A DNA stretch of 64,000 nucleotides. It comes from Rhodococcoides fascians A25f (lineage in GTDB: Bacteria > Actinomycetota > Actinomycetes > Mycobacteriales > Mycobacteriaceae). The notes under the pieces are model-generated. The model had not been told where the DNA came from and made no database searches. It saw only the letters and a list, made by a program, of their open reading frames with translations. Below, piece by piece: positions 34,284 to 43,046 of the stretch. Position 1 is the first letter of the stretch. Each line of letters opens with the position of its first letter. The stretch spans positions 930,001 through 994,000 of the forward strand of contig NZ_CP049744.1 of assembly GCF_000760935.2 (NCBI RefSeq), given 5' to 3'. The translations under genes were made by a program, and so were the position numbers.

Positions 34284-34928
34284 CTAGCCGTCGACGCGTC
34301 CGAACACCACTGCGGCCAGAATGGTGTGGGCGCTGGCGATCACCGAATCCAACGGTTCGCGTTCGGGGGACAGCAGCCACTGTTGGGCGATGGTGAGGAC
34401 CGCGCCGACGAGTCCCATCGCCAATGTTCGACGGTTGGGCCCGGCCAGGCCGCGGCTGGACCCGACGGTCTCGGCCACCTGTAGCACCGTCGCGGAGAAC
34501 GAGGTGGTGGTCTTGCGGTACAGCGCGTCGACGGTAGGGGACACGCCGAGGATTTCCACGAAGGCAATTCGAGCCGATTTGGGCTGCTCGGCGACGAACG
34601 TGAAGAAGCCGGTGAGTGCCCCTCGGAGCACCTGTTCGCTGGAATCCGTCTCGGCGGCTGCTCCGGCGAGAATGCTCTCGCGCATGGCGTCGGTGGCGCG
34701 GGTGTAGGTCGCCATCAGCAGGTCTTCGCTGTTGGTGAACGACTCGTAGAAGTAGCGCTTGGTCAGGCCCGCCTCGCTGCACACCTTCTCCACCGTCGCG
34801 GTCCGATAGCCGGTGGTGCCGAATACTTCGACGGCTGCGTCGAGCAGGCGGATCCGACGCTCCTGCTGCCGCTGCTGCGGATCGGCACCTCGGTAGGTGC
34901 GGCCGACTTCACTGTGATGGGTGGTCAC
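34284..34928 (-). CDS. TetR-family regulator divergent from SDR/EthA-like operon
   Basis: 214 residues from GTG 34928. HTH: RRIRLLDAAVEVFGTTGYRTATVEKVCSEAGLTKRYFYESFTNSEDLL (about 24-71). The C-terminal part is helical with a hydrophobic pocket (LTGFFTFVAEQPKSARIAFVEILG). A longer open frame continues to 35261, but that part runs antisense into the SDR gene and has no domain. TTGCAT, 17 bp and CAAGAT six bases before the GTG could be a leaderless promoter. By position it resembles EthR next to EthA, although the architecture adds an SDR gene. Confidence 0.88.
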   Translation of the reverse strand: MTTHHSEVGRTYRGADPQQRQQERRIRLLDAAVEVFGTTGYRTATVEKVCSEAGLTKRYFYESFTNSEDLLMATYTRATDAMRESILAGAAAETDSSEQVLRGALTGFFTFVAEQPKSARIAFVEILGVSPTVDALYRKTTTSFSATVLQVAETVGSSRGLAGPNRRTLAMGLVGAVLTIAQQWLLSPEREPLDSVIASAHTILAAVVFGRVDG

Positions 34929-35001
34929 ACACAGATCTTGACACCGCTCGGTATCAGATGCAAAGTGTTCGCAGACAAGCATTCGCATCGAGGGGGAGCA
35001 C

Positions 35002-35868
35002 ATGGCGGCGTCGACGCTACGGAACAAGGTGGTTCTGATCACCGGAGCAGCACGGGGAATCGGTGCCGCCACAGCGCGCGACCTGGCAGGCAAAGGTGCC
35101 CGGCTGGTACTCGTCGACGTCGACGAGGCCCCGCTGCGAGAGCTGGCGACGCAGCTGAAGGCCGAGGCGTTCGTCGCCGACGTCCGAAGTCTGGACGACA
35201 TGCAGCGCGCCGTCGACGGCGGGATCGAGGCGTTCGGCGGCATCGATCTGGTACTCGCCAATGCGGGAATCGCCAGCTACGGCTCGATCATGCAGGTGGA
35301 CCCGACCACGTTCCAACGCGTCATGGACATCAACGTGATGGGCGTGTTCAACACCGTTCGCGCTGCGTTGCCGTCGCTGATCGAACGCAACGGCTACATC
35401 CTCGTCGTCTCCTCGCTGGCAGCGTTCACGCCCTGCCCCGGTCTTGCGGCCTACAACGCGAGCAAGGCTGCGGCCGAGCACTTCGCGAATGCGCTTCGGC
35501 TGGAGGTCGATTACCGGGGTGTGGACGTCGGCTCCGCACACATGGCGTGGATCGACACACCGATGGTGCGGGACGCCAAATCCGATCTCACGGCATTCCA
35601 GGACTTGCTTGCGGTACTACCGGGCCCTCTCGGCAAGACGATGACCGTCGAGCAGTGCGTCGACGCTTTCGTCGACGGCCTGGCCAAGCGCAAGCGTCGC
35701 GTGTACGTACCGCGATGGGTGGGTGCAGCGTCCTGGTTCAAGGCCGTCATCACCTCGCGCGTCGGCGATCGCAGCATGCTGGCGCACGTGCCGACCATCC
35801 TGCCCAAGATGGACGAAGAAGTAGCTCGCCTCGGTCGGTCCGAGAGCGCTCGCAACAAGACCAGCTGA
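35002..35868 (+). CDS. Short-chain dehydrogenase upstream of EthA-like monooxygenase
   Basis: 288 residues. TGAARGIGAAT (14-24), ANAG (about 91), catalytic Ser in VVSSLAAF, YNASK (about 152-156). The C-terminal 60 residues extend beyond the Rossmann core (VPRWVGAASWFKAVITSRVGDRS), as in the mycobacterial SadH/Rv3085-like group. GGGGGAG precedes the ATG by four bases. It lies 28 bp before the flavin monooxygenase and is likely co-transcribed: an alcohol would be oxidised to a ketone here and oxygenated by the next enzyme (inference). Confidence 0.9.
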   Translation: MAASTLRNKVVLITGAARGIGAATARDLAGKGARLVLVDVDEAPLRELATQLKAEAFVADVRSLDDMQRAVDGGIEAFGGIDLVLANAGIASYGSIMQVDPTTFQRVMDINVMGVFNTVRAALPSLIERNGYILVVSSLAAFTPCPGLAAYNASKAAAEHFANALRLEVDYRGVDVGSAHMAWIDTPMVRDAKSDLTAFQDLLAVLPGPLGKTMTVEQCVDAFVDGLAKRKRRVYVPRWVGAASWFKAVITSRVGDRSMLAHVPTILPKMDEEVARLGRSESARNKTS

Positions 35869-35896
35869 CCCCCCCACCTAAGGAATCGTTGCTGAT

Positions 35897-37387
35897 ATGA
35901 CTGCCGTACTGACTACCCCCGAGGTCGATGTCCTCATCATCGGTGCCGGCCTGTCCGGCATCGGGGCCGCGCGTCACCTCGGGCACGATCTGCCCGGGAA
36001 GACCTACACCATCCTGGAAAGCCGCGGCGCGATCGGTGGCACGTGGGATCTGTTCCGTTACCCCGGTATTCGCTCCGATTCCGACATGTACACCCTCGGC
36101 TACAGCTTCAAACCGTGGATGGGTGAGAAGTCCATCGCCGACGGCACCGACATCCGCAACTACATCGTCGAGACTGCTCGAGAAGCAGGCGTCGAGAAGC
36201 ACATTCGGTACCACCACAAGGTTGTCGCCCTCGAATGGTCGTCCGAGCAGCAGTTCTGGACGGTCACTGCGCAGCGCAGCGACACCGACGAAACAGTAAC
36301 TATCACCGCGTCGTTCGTGTTCTCCTGCAGTGGTTACTACAACTACGACAAGGGATTCAGTCCCGAATTCGCCGGCCAGGAGAACTTCGGTGGTCAGGTG
36401 ATCCACCCGCAGCACTGGCCCGAGGATCTGGACTACGCGGGCAAGAAGATCGTCGTCATCGGCAGTGGTGCCACCGCGATCACGTTGGCCCCCAACCTCG
36501 CTCGCGATGCCGAGCACGTGACCCTGCTGCAGCGCTCGCCGAGCTACATCCTCTCGCTGCCGTCCAAGGACCCGATTGCGCAGGCGTTGCGGAAGCGGCT
36601 GCCGAAGAAGTTGGCGTACAGCGCGACCCGACTCAAGAACGTGTCGATGGCCATGTTGATCTTCACCTTGAGTCAGAAGTACCCGGAATTCATGAAGAAG
36701 CGGATCCGGAAGCTCCAGGAGGGGTGGCTGCCCAAGGGATACGACCTCGACACCCACTTCACCCCGTCCTACAACCCGTGGGATCAGCGGCTGTGCCTGG
36801 TGCCCGACAACGATCTGTTCCGCTCGATCCGCAAGGACGAGGTCTCGATCGTCACCGATCACATCGACAGCTTCACCGAGACCGGCCTGAAGCTGAAGTC
36901 CGGCCAGCACCTCGACGCCGATATCGTGGTCACCGCAACGGGATTGAACCTGTCCGCACTCGGCGGCGCGACGTTCCGCGTCGACGGCAACGACGTGGAC
37001 CTGCCCAGCACCATGGCCTACAAGGGCATGATGCTCACCGGCATCCCCAACTTCGCTTTTGTCGTCGGCTACACCAACGCCTCGTGGACGCTGAAGGCCG
37101 ACATGGTGTCCAACTACGTCATGCGACTGCTCGCGCACATGGACGAGAAGGGATACAGCACCGTCGAACTCGAGCGCGATCCGTCGATCGACGAAGAACC
37201 GTTCCTCGACTTCGCCGCGGGTTACGTGCTGCGGGCCGTGGACAACTTCCCGAGGCAGGGCAGCGAAACTCCGTGGAAGCTGCGGATGAACTACTTCCGT
37301 GACCTGCCGGTTCTGCGGTACGGCAAGCTCGTGGACAAGGCGATGAAGTTCGGCCGGCCCCGCTCGAAAGTCTCTGTCGGTTCCTGA
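35897..37387 (+). CDS. EthA/MymA-like Baeyer-Villiger flavin monooxygenase
   Basis: 496 residues, very similar in text to M. tuberculosis EthA. FAD Rossmann GAGLSGIG (16-23), GGTWDLFRYPGIRSDSDMY (48-66), the Baeyer-Villiger fingerprint FGGQVIHPQHWP (about 164-175), NADPH Rossmann GSGATA (about 188-193), and C-terminal GYTNASWTLKADMVSNYV. These enzymes insert oxygen into ketones and activate thioamide drugs. Divergent TetR and upstream SDR suggest a ketone-degrading unit. MymA is the nearest alternative name. A short hairpin follows the stop. Confidence 0.92.
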   Translation: MTAVLTTPEVDVLIIGAGLSGIGAARHLGHDLPGKTYTILESRGAIGGTWDLFRYPGIRSDSDMYTLGYSFKPWMGEKSIADGTDIRNYIVETAREAGVEKHIRYHHKVVALEWSSEQQFWTVTAQRSDTDETVTITASFVFSCSGYYNYDKGFSPEFAGQENFGGQVIHPQHWPEDLDYAGKKIVVIGSGATAITLAPNLARDAEHVTLLQRSPSYILSLPSKDPIAQALRKRLPKKLAYSATRLKNVSMAMLIFTLSQKYPEFMKKRIRKLQEGWLPKGYDLDTHFTPSYNPWDQRLCLVPDNDLFRSIRKDEVSIVTDHIDSFTETGLKLKSGQHLDADIVVTATGLNLSALGGATFRVDGNDVDLPSTMAYKGMMLTGIPNFAFVVGYTNASWTLKADMVSNYVMRLLAHMDEKGYSTVELERDPSIDEEPFLDFAAGYVLRAVDNFPRQGSETPWKLRMNYFRDLPVLRYGKLVDKAMKFGRPRSKVSVGS

Positions 37388-37403
37388 CGGGAATAGATCC
37401 CGT
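37387..37403 (+). terminator. Short hairpin ACGGGA-N5-TCCCGT after the monooxygenase gene
   Basis: Perfect 6-bp stem starting at the last base of the stop codon. A second one, GTCCGG-N11-CCGGAC (37402-37424), overlaps it and ends right before the next ATG, so the two could be alternative structures affecting read-through or translation of the 37425 gene. Confidence 0.45.
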
Positions 37404-37424
37404 CCGGGATCGTTTGTTCCGGAC

Positions 37425-38084
37425 ATGAAAATTGGCATCATCGGAAGTGGACAGATCGGCGGCACGCTCACGCGCCGACTCGCAACACTCGGTCACGAGG
37501 TTCGGTTCTCCAACTCGCGTGATCCGGAGACTCTCGCCGACCTGGCGGCGGAAACCGGAGCGACCGCGGTGTGCGCCGCGGATGCCGCGGAGGATGCCGA
37601 CCTCGTCATTCTGAGCATCCCGCAGAAGAACGTTCCGGATCTCGCTCCAGCGATCACCAGTGCTCGCAAGCCTGGTGCCCCGATCATCGAGACCAACAAC
37701 TACTACCCGCAACAGCGGGACGGGCTGATCGAGGAAATCGAAGGCGGAACACCCGAGAGCGTGTGGGTGGCCCAACAACTCGGTGAGCCGGTGATCAAGG
37801 CCTTCAACGGAATTTGGTACAAGCATTTGCTCGAGAAGGGCGTACCGGTCGGGACCGACGGGCGCATCGCGCTGCCGATCGCAGGCAACGACGACGACTC
37901 GAAGAAGTTCGTGTTCTCCGTCATCGACGAGCTCGGCTTCGACCCGGTCGATGCCGGAACCCTCGAAGAATCCTGGCGACAGCAGCCGGGTTCGCCGGTC
38001 TACGGCAAGGACTTCGGGGTCGACGCCACCGTCGAGGCACTGAGCAAGGCAACCGAAGAACGCAGCGAGGAGTGGAAGGCCTGA
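37425..38084 (+). CDS. NADP-binding oxidoreductase, F420-NADP-reductase-like
   Basis: 219 residues. N-terminal Rossmann MKIGIIGSGQIGGTLTRRLATLGHEVRFSNSRDPETL, a pattern shared with NADPH:F420 oxidoreductases and related coenzyme F420-dependent reductases, followed by VILSIPQKNVPDLAPAI and AFNGIWYKHLLEKG. The C-terminal part is shorter than in true Fno. Actual use of F420 is not proven. The start codon abuts an inverted repeat. Confidence 0.78.
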   Translation: MKIGIIGSGQIGGTLTRRLATLGHEVRFSNSRDPETLADLAAETGATAVCAADAAEDADLVILSIPQKNVPDLAPAITSARKPGAPIIETNNYYPQQRDGLIEEIEGGTPESVWVAQQLGEPVIKAFNGIWYKHLLEKGVPVGTDGRIALPIAGNDDDSKKFVFSVIDELGFDPVDAGTLEESWRQQPGSPVYGKDFGVDATVEALSKATEERSEEWKA

Positions 38085-38127
38085 CAGCTGGGCTGACTAC
38101 AGGGCTGTGTCGACTACAACTGCTGAA

Positions 38128-38409
38128 CTACCTGACGCGGCCCTCGCGGAGTGTGCGCTCCGCGAGGTCGCGTAGGGGCCCGGTCAGGGCAGAATCCCCG
38201 ACTCGGCACGAATGCTCGCCCACCGACACGCTCCAGACGAATGTGTCGCGGGCGTTCGACTCGGCCGCGTCGGTGGCCTGCTGATCGGCAAGGTACGGCT
38301 GCGCGGCCTCGACCAACGACTGCCATTCCGGCTCGTCGGTCTCGACGATGCCACGCTTGGACATTCCGGCGACGCCGCCGGTTCGTAGTACCTCGATGCG
38401 CAGGCTCAT
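38128..38409 (-). CDS. Emfourin-type protealysin inhibitor
   Basis: 93 residues. RIEVLRTGGVAGMSKRGIVETDEPEWQSLVEA is the emfourin beginning. The family is known to be encoded next to cytoplasmic M4 proteases and to inhibit them. Here it lies ten bases downstream of the M4 protease gene on the same strand, so protease and inhibitor are made from one mRNA. A 9-bp hairpin (38143-38166) lies inside the 3' coding end. Confidence 0.85.
   Translation of the reverse strand: MSLRIEVLRTGGVAGMSKRGIVETDEPEWQSLVEAAQPYLADQQATDAAESNARDTFVWSVSVGEHSCRVGDSALTGPLRDLAERTLREGRVR
38143..38166. terminator. Hairpin CTCGCGGAG-N6-CTCCGCGAG in the end of the emfourin gene
   Basis: Perfect 9-bp stem between convergent genes. 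It could stop transcripts from the 37425 gene; for the minus-strand operon it would fall just before the stop codon. Confidence 0.5.
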
Positions 38410-38419
38410 CTGCCCTCGA

Positions 38420-39457
38420 TCACACCCGATCGTCGTTCGGCTTCCCGGTTGTCTTCACCCCCACGGTAGACCAACCCGTGGCCACGGCCTCGGCAACGTC
38501 GGACCCGGCTCCGAATCGCTTGTTCGCCGCCGCGCGTGTTGCGGCGGCAAAGCCGGCGAAGTCCACTGTCGGCGAGAGTCCCCCGGCGGTCATCGTGTCG
38601 AACCAGACCTGCCCGATGCGGTCCCACGCCGGACCTCCCAGCGTGGTCGCGGCAACGGCGAACGCGCGGTTGGGAATACCCGAATTGATGTGCACCCCGC
38701 CCTCGTCCTCGGTGGTGACGACAAAATCGTCCATACTCGCCGGCTGCGGATCCTTGCCCAACACATCGTCGTCGTACGCGGTGCCGGGCTCGAGCAACGA
38801 GCGCAGAGCTTTCCCCTGAACGGCGGGCAGGAACAGACCTTCACCGATCAGCCACGACGCGTCCTCGGCGTTCTGCTTCGCGGTGTACTGCTCGACGAGT
38901 GCGCCGAACACGTCGGAGACGGACTCGTTCAGTGCGCCGGCCTGGTCCTTGTATTCGAGCGGGGTGGTGTACTGCGTGAACCCGTGTGCCAGCTCGTGCG
39001 CGATGACGCCCAGCGAGATGGTGAAGCGTGCGAACACCTCGCCGTCACCGTCGCCGAACACCATGCGTGAGCCGTCCCAGAACGCGTTGTCGTAGTCCTG
39101 GCCGTAGTGCACCGTCGCGTCGAGGGGCAGGCCGCTGCCGTCGAGACTCGAGTAGCCGTAGACCTCGTCGAAGAACGCGTACGTTGCGCCGAGACCGTCG
39201 TATGCCTCGTCGGTCGCGGCATCACCGGTGGGATCTTCACCCTCGGCGCGGACCTGCTGGCCCGGGAGGTCGCGGGTCGATTTCGCGTCGGAGATGGTGC
39301 GTTCGAGTGTGCCGCCTGTCCGCGGCGCAATGGCGGTACGAGCTTGGACGACTTCTCGTCCCGCCCGCATCTCACGGTCGGCAAGCAGCGTGGCGCGGGC
39401 ACCGGCTCCCTGCAGCCGTTCGAGCAGAAACGGTGGAACTACAGAATGGAACGTCAT
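38420..39457 (-). CDS. Protealysin-like M4 metalloprotease without signal peptide
   Basis: 345 residues from ATG 39457. The start is fixed by the short protealysin propeptide MTFHSVVPPFLLERL, whose PP(F/Y)(L/I)L motif opens this subfamily; a longer upstream frame lacks it. The zinc site is H154-E-L-A-H158 in VIAHELAHGF with Glu178 in ALNESVSDVFG. The catalytic His is in GGVHINSGIPNRAF. There is no signal peptide, so the precursor stays in the cytoplasm until release, as for protealysin. Encoded just upstream of its emfourin inhibitor. Confidence 0.93.
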   Translation of the reverse strand: MTFHSVVPPFLLERLQGAGARATLLADREMRAGREVVQARTAIAPRTGGTLERTISDAKSTRDLPGQQVRAEGEDPTGDAATDEAYDGLGATYAFFDEVYGYSSLDGSGLPLDATVHYGQDYDNAFWDGSRMVFGDGDGEVFARFTISLGVIAHELAHGFTQYTTPLEYKDQAGALNESVSDVFGALVEQYTAKQNAEDASWLIGEGLFLPAVQGKALRSLLEPGTAYDDDVLGKDPQPASMDDFVVTTEDEGGVHINSGIPNRAFAVAATTLGGPAWDRIGQVWFDTMTAGGLSPTVDFAGFAAATRAAANKRFGAGSDVAEAVATGWSTVGVKTTGKPNDDRV

Positions 39458-39551
39458 ACTCGTTGACCCCCTAGGTCCGTGGCATGTGCGGTGCGTAGTT
39501 CCCAGTGTGCCCGAGGGCACCGACAATTCTGGTTTGCCCGGCGTGCCGAGC

Positions 39552-40301
39552 TCACTCGCACATCGTCGACAGATCGACGCGGTCCACCTCGCTCGGGGGA
39601 CGCAGTGCGGTGACGGTCGCCCAGTTCCGGGCCAGCAAGGAGGCGTCGGAGTCGTCGTCTTCGGCCTGGATCGCGTCGAACCGGACGGTGACGAAATCTT
39701 CTCCGCGGTCTCCTATTTCGGCTTGTACTGCGCCGTAGCGAGCCAGTGACGCCGGGACGATTCCGGCGAAGTCGGCGAGGGGAACGTCGGGAATGTTGAC
39801 GTTGACCACGGCATCGACGGTCAGGTGCGCGACCATCCAGGTGACGGCCAGATGTGCGACGTGTTCGGCGGTCTCCCAATGCGACGGCCGAGTGGCGAGC
39901 GAGGACAGGGCCATGGCGGGAACCCCGTGCGTCAGGGCTGTCAACGCTGCGCCCACCGTTCCCGAATGCAGGACGGCAGCACCGGTATTGGGGCCGTGAT
40001 TGATACCCGAGAGCACGAGGTCCGGGGTGTCGCCGAACGCTCCTCTCGTGGCGACGAACGCGATGAGGGCAGGCGAGGCCTGCACCGCATAGGCCGTCAC
40101 ATCGGGTAGTCCCTCGATCTCGGTCAGCTCGATACCGAGGTGGTCGTCGACGCCCATCCCCGTCAACGAAGCGCTGGCACCACTGCGCTCCTCGTGGGGC
40201 GCGGCCACCACGACGTCGAGGCCGGCATCGAGGGCCACTCGTGCCAGCAGTGCGATGCCCGCGCTGTGCACGCCGTCGTCGTTCGTGATCAGGGCTCTCA
40301 T
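39552..40301 (-). CDS. surE: 5'/3'-nucleotidase SurE
   Basis: 249 residues. Metal-binding NDDG motif in MRALITNDDGVHSAG (7-10), APHEERSGASASLT, LVLSGINHGPNTG and the swapped C-terminal tail. SurE removes phosphate from nucleoside 3'/5'-monophosphates and short polyphosphate, mainly in stationary phase. Its ATG overlaps the stop of the PfkB-type kinase gene by four bases, so the two are translationally coupled. Confidence 0.94.
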   Translation of the reverse strand: MRALITNDDGVHSAGIALLARVALDAGLDVVVAAPHEERSGASASLTGMGVDDHLGIELTEIEGLPDVTAYAVQASPALIAFVATRGAFGDTPDLVLSGINHGPNTGAAVLHSGTVGAALTALTHGVPAMALSSLATRPSHWETAEHVAHLAVTWMVAHLTVDAVVNVNIPDVPLADFAGIVPASLARYGAVQAEIGDRGEDFVTVRFDAIQAEDDDSDASLLARNWATVTALRPPSEVDRVDLSTMCE

Positions 40302-41251
40302 TTCTTGCCCGCCTTGCTGTACGGACGCACGTCCACCGATTCGGTCAGCCCGAGTACCAGATCTTTTCGGCCACTACCGAGGCCGCGGCGGGTGACGTTG
40401 GCTGTGCCCGCGCCTCCGCCCAGCCGTAGCGCCTCCTGCATCGACATTCCCTGGGCGATTCCGGCGGCGATGCCGGCGCTCATCGAATCGCCTGCGCCGT
40501 GGTGGTCCACCATCTGCAGACCCGGGGTGACGATCTCGAGTACGTCGCCCTCCACCAGAGCCAACGCCGGGTCTCCCGCTCGTGAGATCACGACGACCTC
40601 GGCACCGGCGTCGTGCATCTTTCGCATCGACTCGATCAGGTGCTTCGGGTCTTCGGACTCGGCACCGCCGTCGGCGATGAGATCCTCGTGACTGACCTTG
40701 AGCACCGTGAGACCGCCGGTGAGAGCAGCCTGCATCGTCGGTCCCGACAGGTCGGCTACCACCGGGACATCGAGCGCACGCAGGTCCGCGCACAGCCGCT
40801 CGTACACCTCGGTCGGCACGATGTCGTCGGCATGCGGACCGCCGAGGATCGCGACGTCGCTACGGGCACCGGTGGCGAGTGCCGCGCCGAACAGATCGTC
40901 GAGTGCATGCCTGGCCAGCGGCGGCGGGTCGACCGTGGCCAGGACCTCACGCTTTCCGCTGCGGCGATCGTGCACGTAGGAGCCACTTTCCTGGCCGATA
41001 TCGATGGAGACGACGGAGATGCCCTCACTCTCGACGATGCCGCGCAGTACTGTGCCGATCTCGCCGCCGAAGACCCCGGCGAGCGTGACATCGAGACCGA
41101 GCACCGACGCCATCCGCGCGATCCAGTGACCCTGACCGCCTGCGTGTACGTGCAGTTCGGTACTGCCGTTCGGGGCGGCGTCGAGAGTCACGGTCAACAG
41201 CGGAGACGGTGCGAAGACGAGGGCAGTGGGTGTTCGAGAGGAGGAAGGCAC
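40298..41251 (-). CDS. PfkB-family carbohydrate kinase (1-phosphofructokinase-like)
   Basis: 317 residues. The N-terminal segment LHVHAGGQGHWIARMASVLGLDVTLAG replaces the usual GG(K/N)G xN pattern of PfkB with GGQGHW. The C-terminal signature is DHHGAGDSMSAGIAAGIAQGMS with Asp in GAGD as catalytic base. LacC/FruK-like kinases phosphorylate sugar phosphates; the substrate here is unclear. Operon with surE. A GAGAGGAGG-like site precedes the start. Confidence 0.85.
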   Translation of the reverse strand: MPSSSRTPTALVFAPSPLLTVTLDAAPNGSTELHVHAGGQGHWIARMASVLGLDVTLAGVFGGEIGTVLRGIVESEGISVVSIDIGQESGSYVHDRRSGKREVLATVDPPPLARHALDDLFGAALATGARSDVAILGGPHADDIVPTEVYERLCADLRALDVPVVADLSGPTMQAALTGGLTVLKVSHEDLIADGGAESEDPKHLIESMRKMHDAGAEVVVISRAGDPALALVEGDVLEIVTPGLQMVDHHGAGDSMSAGIAAGIAQGMSMQEALRLGGGAGTANVTRRGLGSGRKDLVLGLTESVDVRPYSKAGKK

Positions 41252-41318
41252 CGATCGCGAATGCCCGATTTGTCAGGTCCGAAACGGGTGGAGCGGGAAG
41301 GGTCGGTCGAAGATGTCT

Positions 41319-42992
41319 TCAGAATCGACGACGCAGGCGCATCCCGATGGGGCGTCCGTCGGGGTCGACGAACAAGCGGTAGGCGAGTGCGGCGAGTCGC
41401 TGTTGCCAGACGGGCGGCACCGAGATCTCGTGCCTGCGCAGTCGGCCGACGGGCCGGGACTTGGCGGACGGGTTGCGATGCCAGTTGTCGAGAGCGGTCG
41501 CGCTGGCCGAGACCACATCGAAGAACTGCTGCGGGTCGACGAGGTCCGCGTCGTCGCCGTCGGCCCGTCCCAGGTGCTCGCGGATCAGTTCGAGTCTCAG
41601 GTTGCGCGCATGGGTTCTGGCACCGTCGCCGAGGCCTGCCGGGTCCACGGGTGTGCGATCGTCGCGCTGCTCGTCGACAATGGCCGCGGTCAGCTCCGAA
41701 TCATGGGTCCAGGAGCGGCGATTGAAGTTGTCCGATCCCACCGCGGTCCACACGTCGTCGATGATGCAGACCTTCGAGTGCACGTATACCGGTATGCCAC
41801 GGTCGTTTTCGATGTCGAGTACCAGTACGCGATCACCGCCGGCCGCGCGGATGACCCCGAGTGCCGCCGAGTGTCCCAGCAGCGCAGAAGGAATGGTCAA
41901 GTTGCTGTCGTCGTCGAGGTGCTTGGGGACCACCACGACCAACTTCAGGTTCGGCTTCCGGCGCAAGGCTGCGGCGAAGACGCGAGCGACGTCGACCGAC
42001 CACAGATATTGATCCTCTATGTAGATCAGCTCGGTGGCCCTGTCGAGAGCTTTGGCGTACGCGCGGGCCGCGCTGCGCTCGCCCTTGGTGGCGAACGGGT
42101 AGGCGGGGCGTCGGCGGGGGTAGGTGCGCAACAGCTGCACCGAGCACGTGCCCTGCGGCTCCGGGGCTTCCGCCGCCGGAGGGAGTTCCGACGGTTCGCG
42201 CGTGACTCCGCGCAGCAGGTCGGGTATCGCGTGCCACGGCAAACGGGAGAGAGCCGCCGGATCTTCCCAGCGTTCACGGAAGACGTCTTCCACGTCTCGC
42301 ACCGCCGGGCCTTCGATCTGCACCTGCACGTCGTGCCACGCGGGAATCTCGCCGTACTCGGGTGGGAAGGGACGTGAGACAGGATCGCCGAAATGATCGG
42401 CGTCATCGCGTCGAGCACGGGCCAGATCGATGCCACCGACGAACGCGACGTCGGGCAGATCTTTCCTGCCGTACCGCACGACCACGAACTTCTGATGGTG
42501 GCTTCCGGTCACCAGCACGCGCTGGTCGAGAATGACCTCGCCGCCCGCCTCCTCCAGCCGCAGTGCGAGCTTGCGATTCTTCGGACCGGTGAAACCGAGG
42601 GTCTCGATGTGGGAGCGCCACACCATGCCCTTGACGACGCCACCGCGGTGCGCGACGGCGGCCAGGGCGTCTTCGACGGTCACGCCGTCGTCGGTGAGCA
42701 GCTGCTCCGGGTCGCCGCGCCAATCGGTGAAGAGCACCAGATCGTCGCGCTCGGTCTGCTCGAGGGCGCGTGCGAGTGCGGCGAAGTAGGTCTTGCCGTG
42801 CACCAGATTCTCGACGCGGTTGCCGTCGGTCCACGCCGAAATTCGGGTGTCGTCGTTGCCCCGCTCGGGCGCGGTGAGGAACCATGGGTGCGCGGGGTCG
42901 AAGTGGCGCTCGGGGGCAATCAGAGCGGAGGTGGACCGGCCGAATTTCTCGGCAACTCCGTCTACGACGCGCCGGATGCGCTGCACTATCAC
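41319..42992 (-). CDS. Phospholipase D superfamily protein
   Basis: 557 residues. Two HKD regions: GSHHQKFVVVRYG (His166, Lys168), whose usual Asp position is not Asp, and YVHSKVCIIDDVWTAVGSDNFNRRSW near residue 404, which is complete. Also GGIDLARARRDDADHFGDP and EDQYLWS, shared with eukaryote-like and actinobacterial PLDs. It has no signal peptide and no membrane helix. It would hydrolyse or transfer phosphatidyl groups; the substrate is unknown. Divergent from the aldo-keto reductase gene. Confidence 0.9.
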   Translation of the reverse strand: MIVQRIRRVVDGVAEKFGRSTSALIAPERHFDPAHPWFLTAPERGNDDTRISAWTDGNRVENLVHGKTYFAALARALEQTERDDLVLFTDWRGDPEQLLTDDGVTVEDALAAVAHRGGVVKGMVWRSHIETLGFTGPKNRKLALRLEEAGGEVILDQRVLVTGSHHQKFVVVRYGRKDLPDVAFVGGIDLARARRDDADHFGDPVSRPFPPEYGEIPAWHDVQVQIEGPAVRDVEDVFRERWEDPAALSRLPWHAIPDLLRGVTREPSELPPAAEAPEPQGTCSVQLLRTYPRRRPAYPFATKGERSAARAYAKALDRATELIYIEDQYLWSVDVARVFAAALRRKPNLKLVVVVPKHLDDDSNLTIPSALLGHSAALGVIRAAGGDRVLVLDIENDRGIPVYVHSKVCIIDDVWTAVGSDNFNRRSWTHDSELTAAIVDEQRDDRTPVDPAGLGDGARTHARNLRLELIREHLGRADGDDADLVDPQQFFDVVSASATALDNWHRNPSAKSRPVGRLRRHEISVPPVWQQRLAALAYRLFVDPDGRPIGMRLRRRF

Positions 42993-43046
42993 GCACGCAT
43001 CATTTCACCCGGTTTGAAGGCGAGAGTGGGCGGGCACCCCGGCCAT

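Noticed and set aside
35750..37471. A 573-codon open frame on the minus strand
   Set aside because: Antisense of the EthA-like gene; no domains visible.
42393..43046. N-terminal extension of the aldo-keto reductase
   Set aside because: The extension is antisense to the phospholipase D gene and the reductase family starts at ATG 43047.
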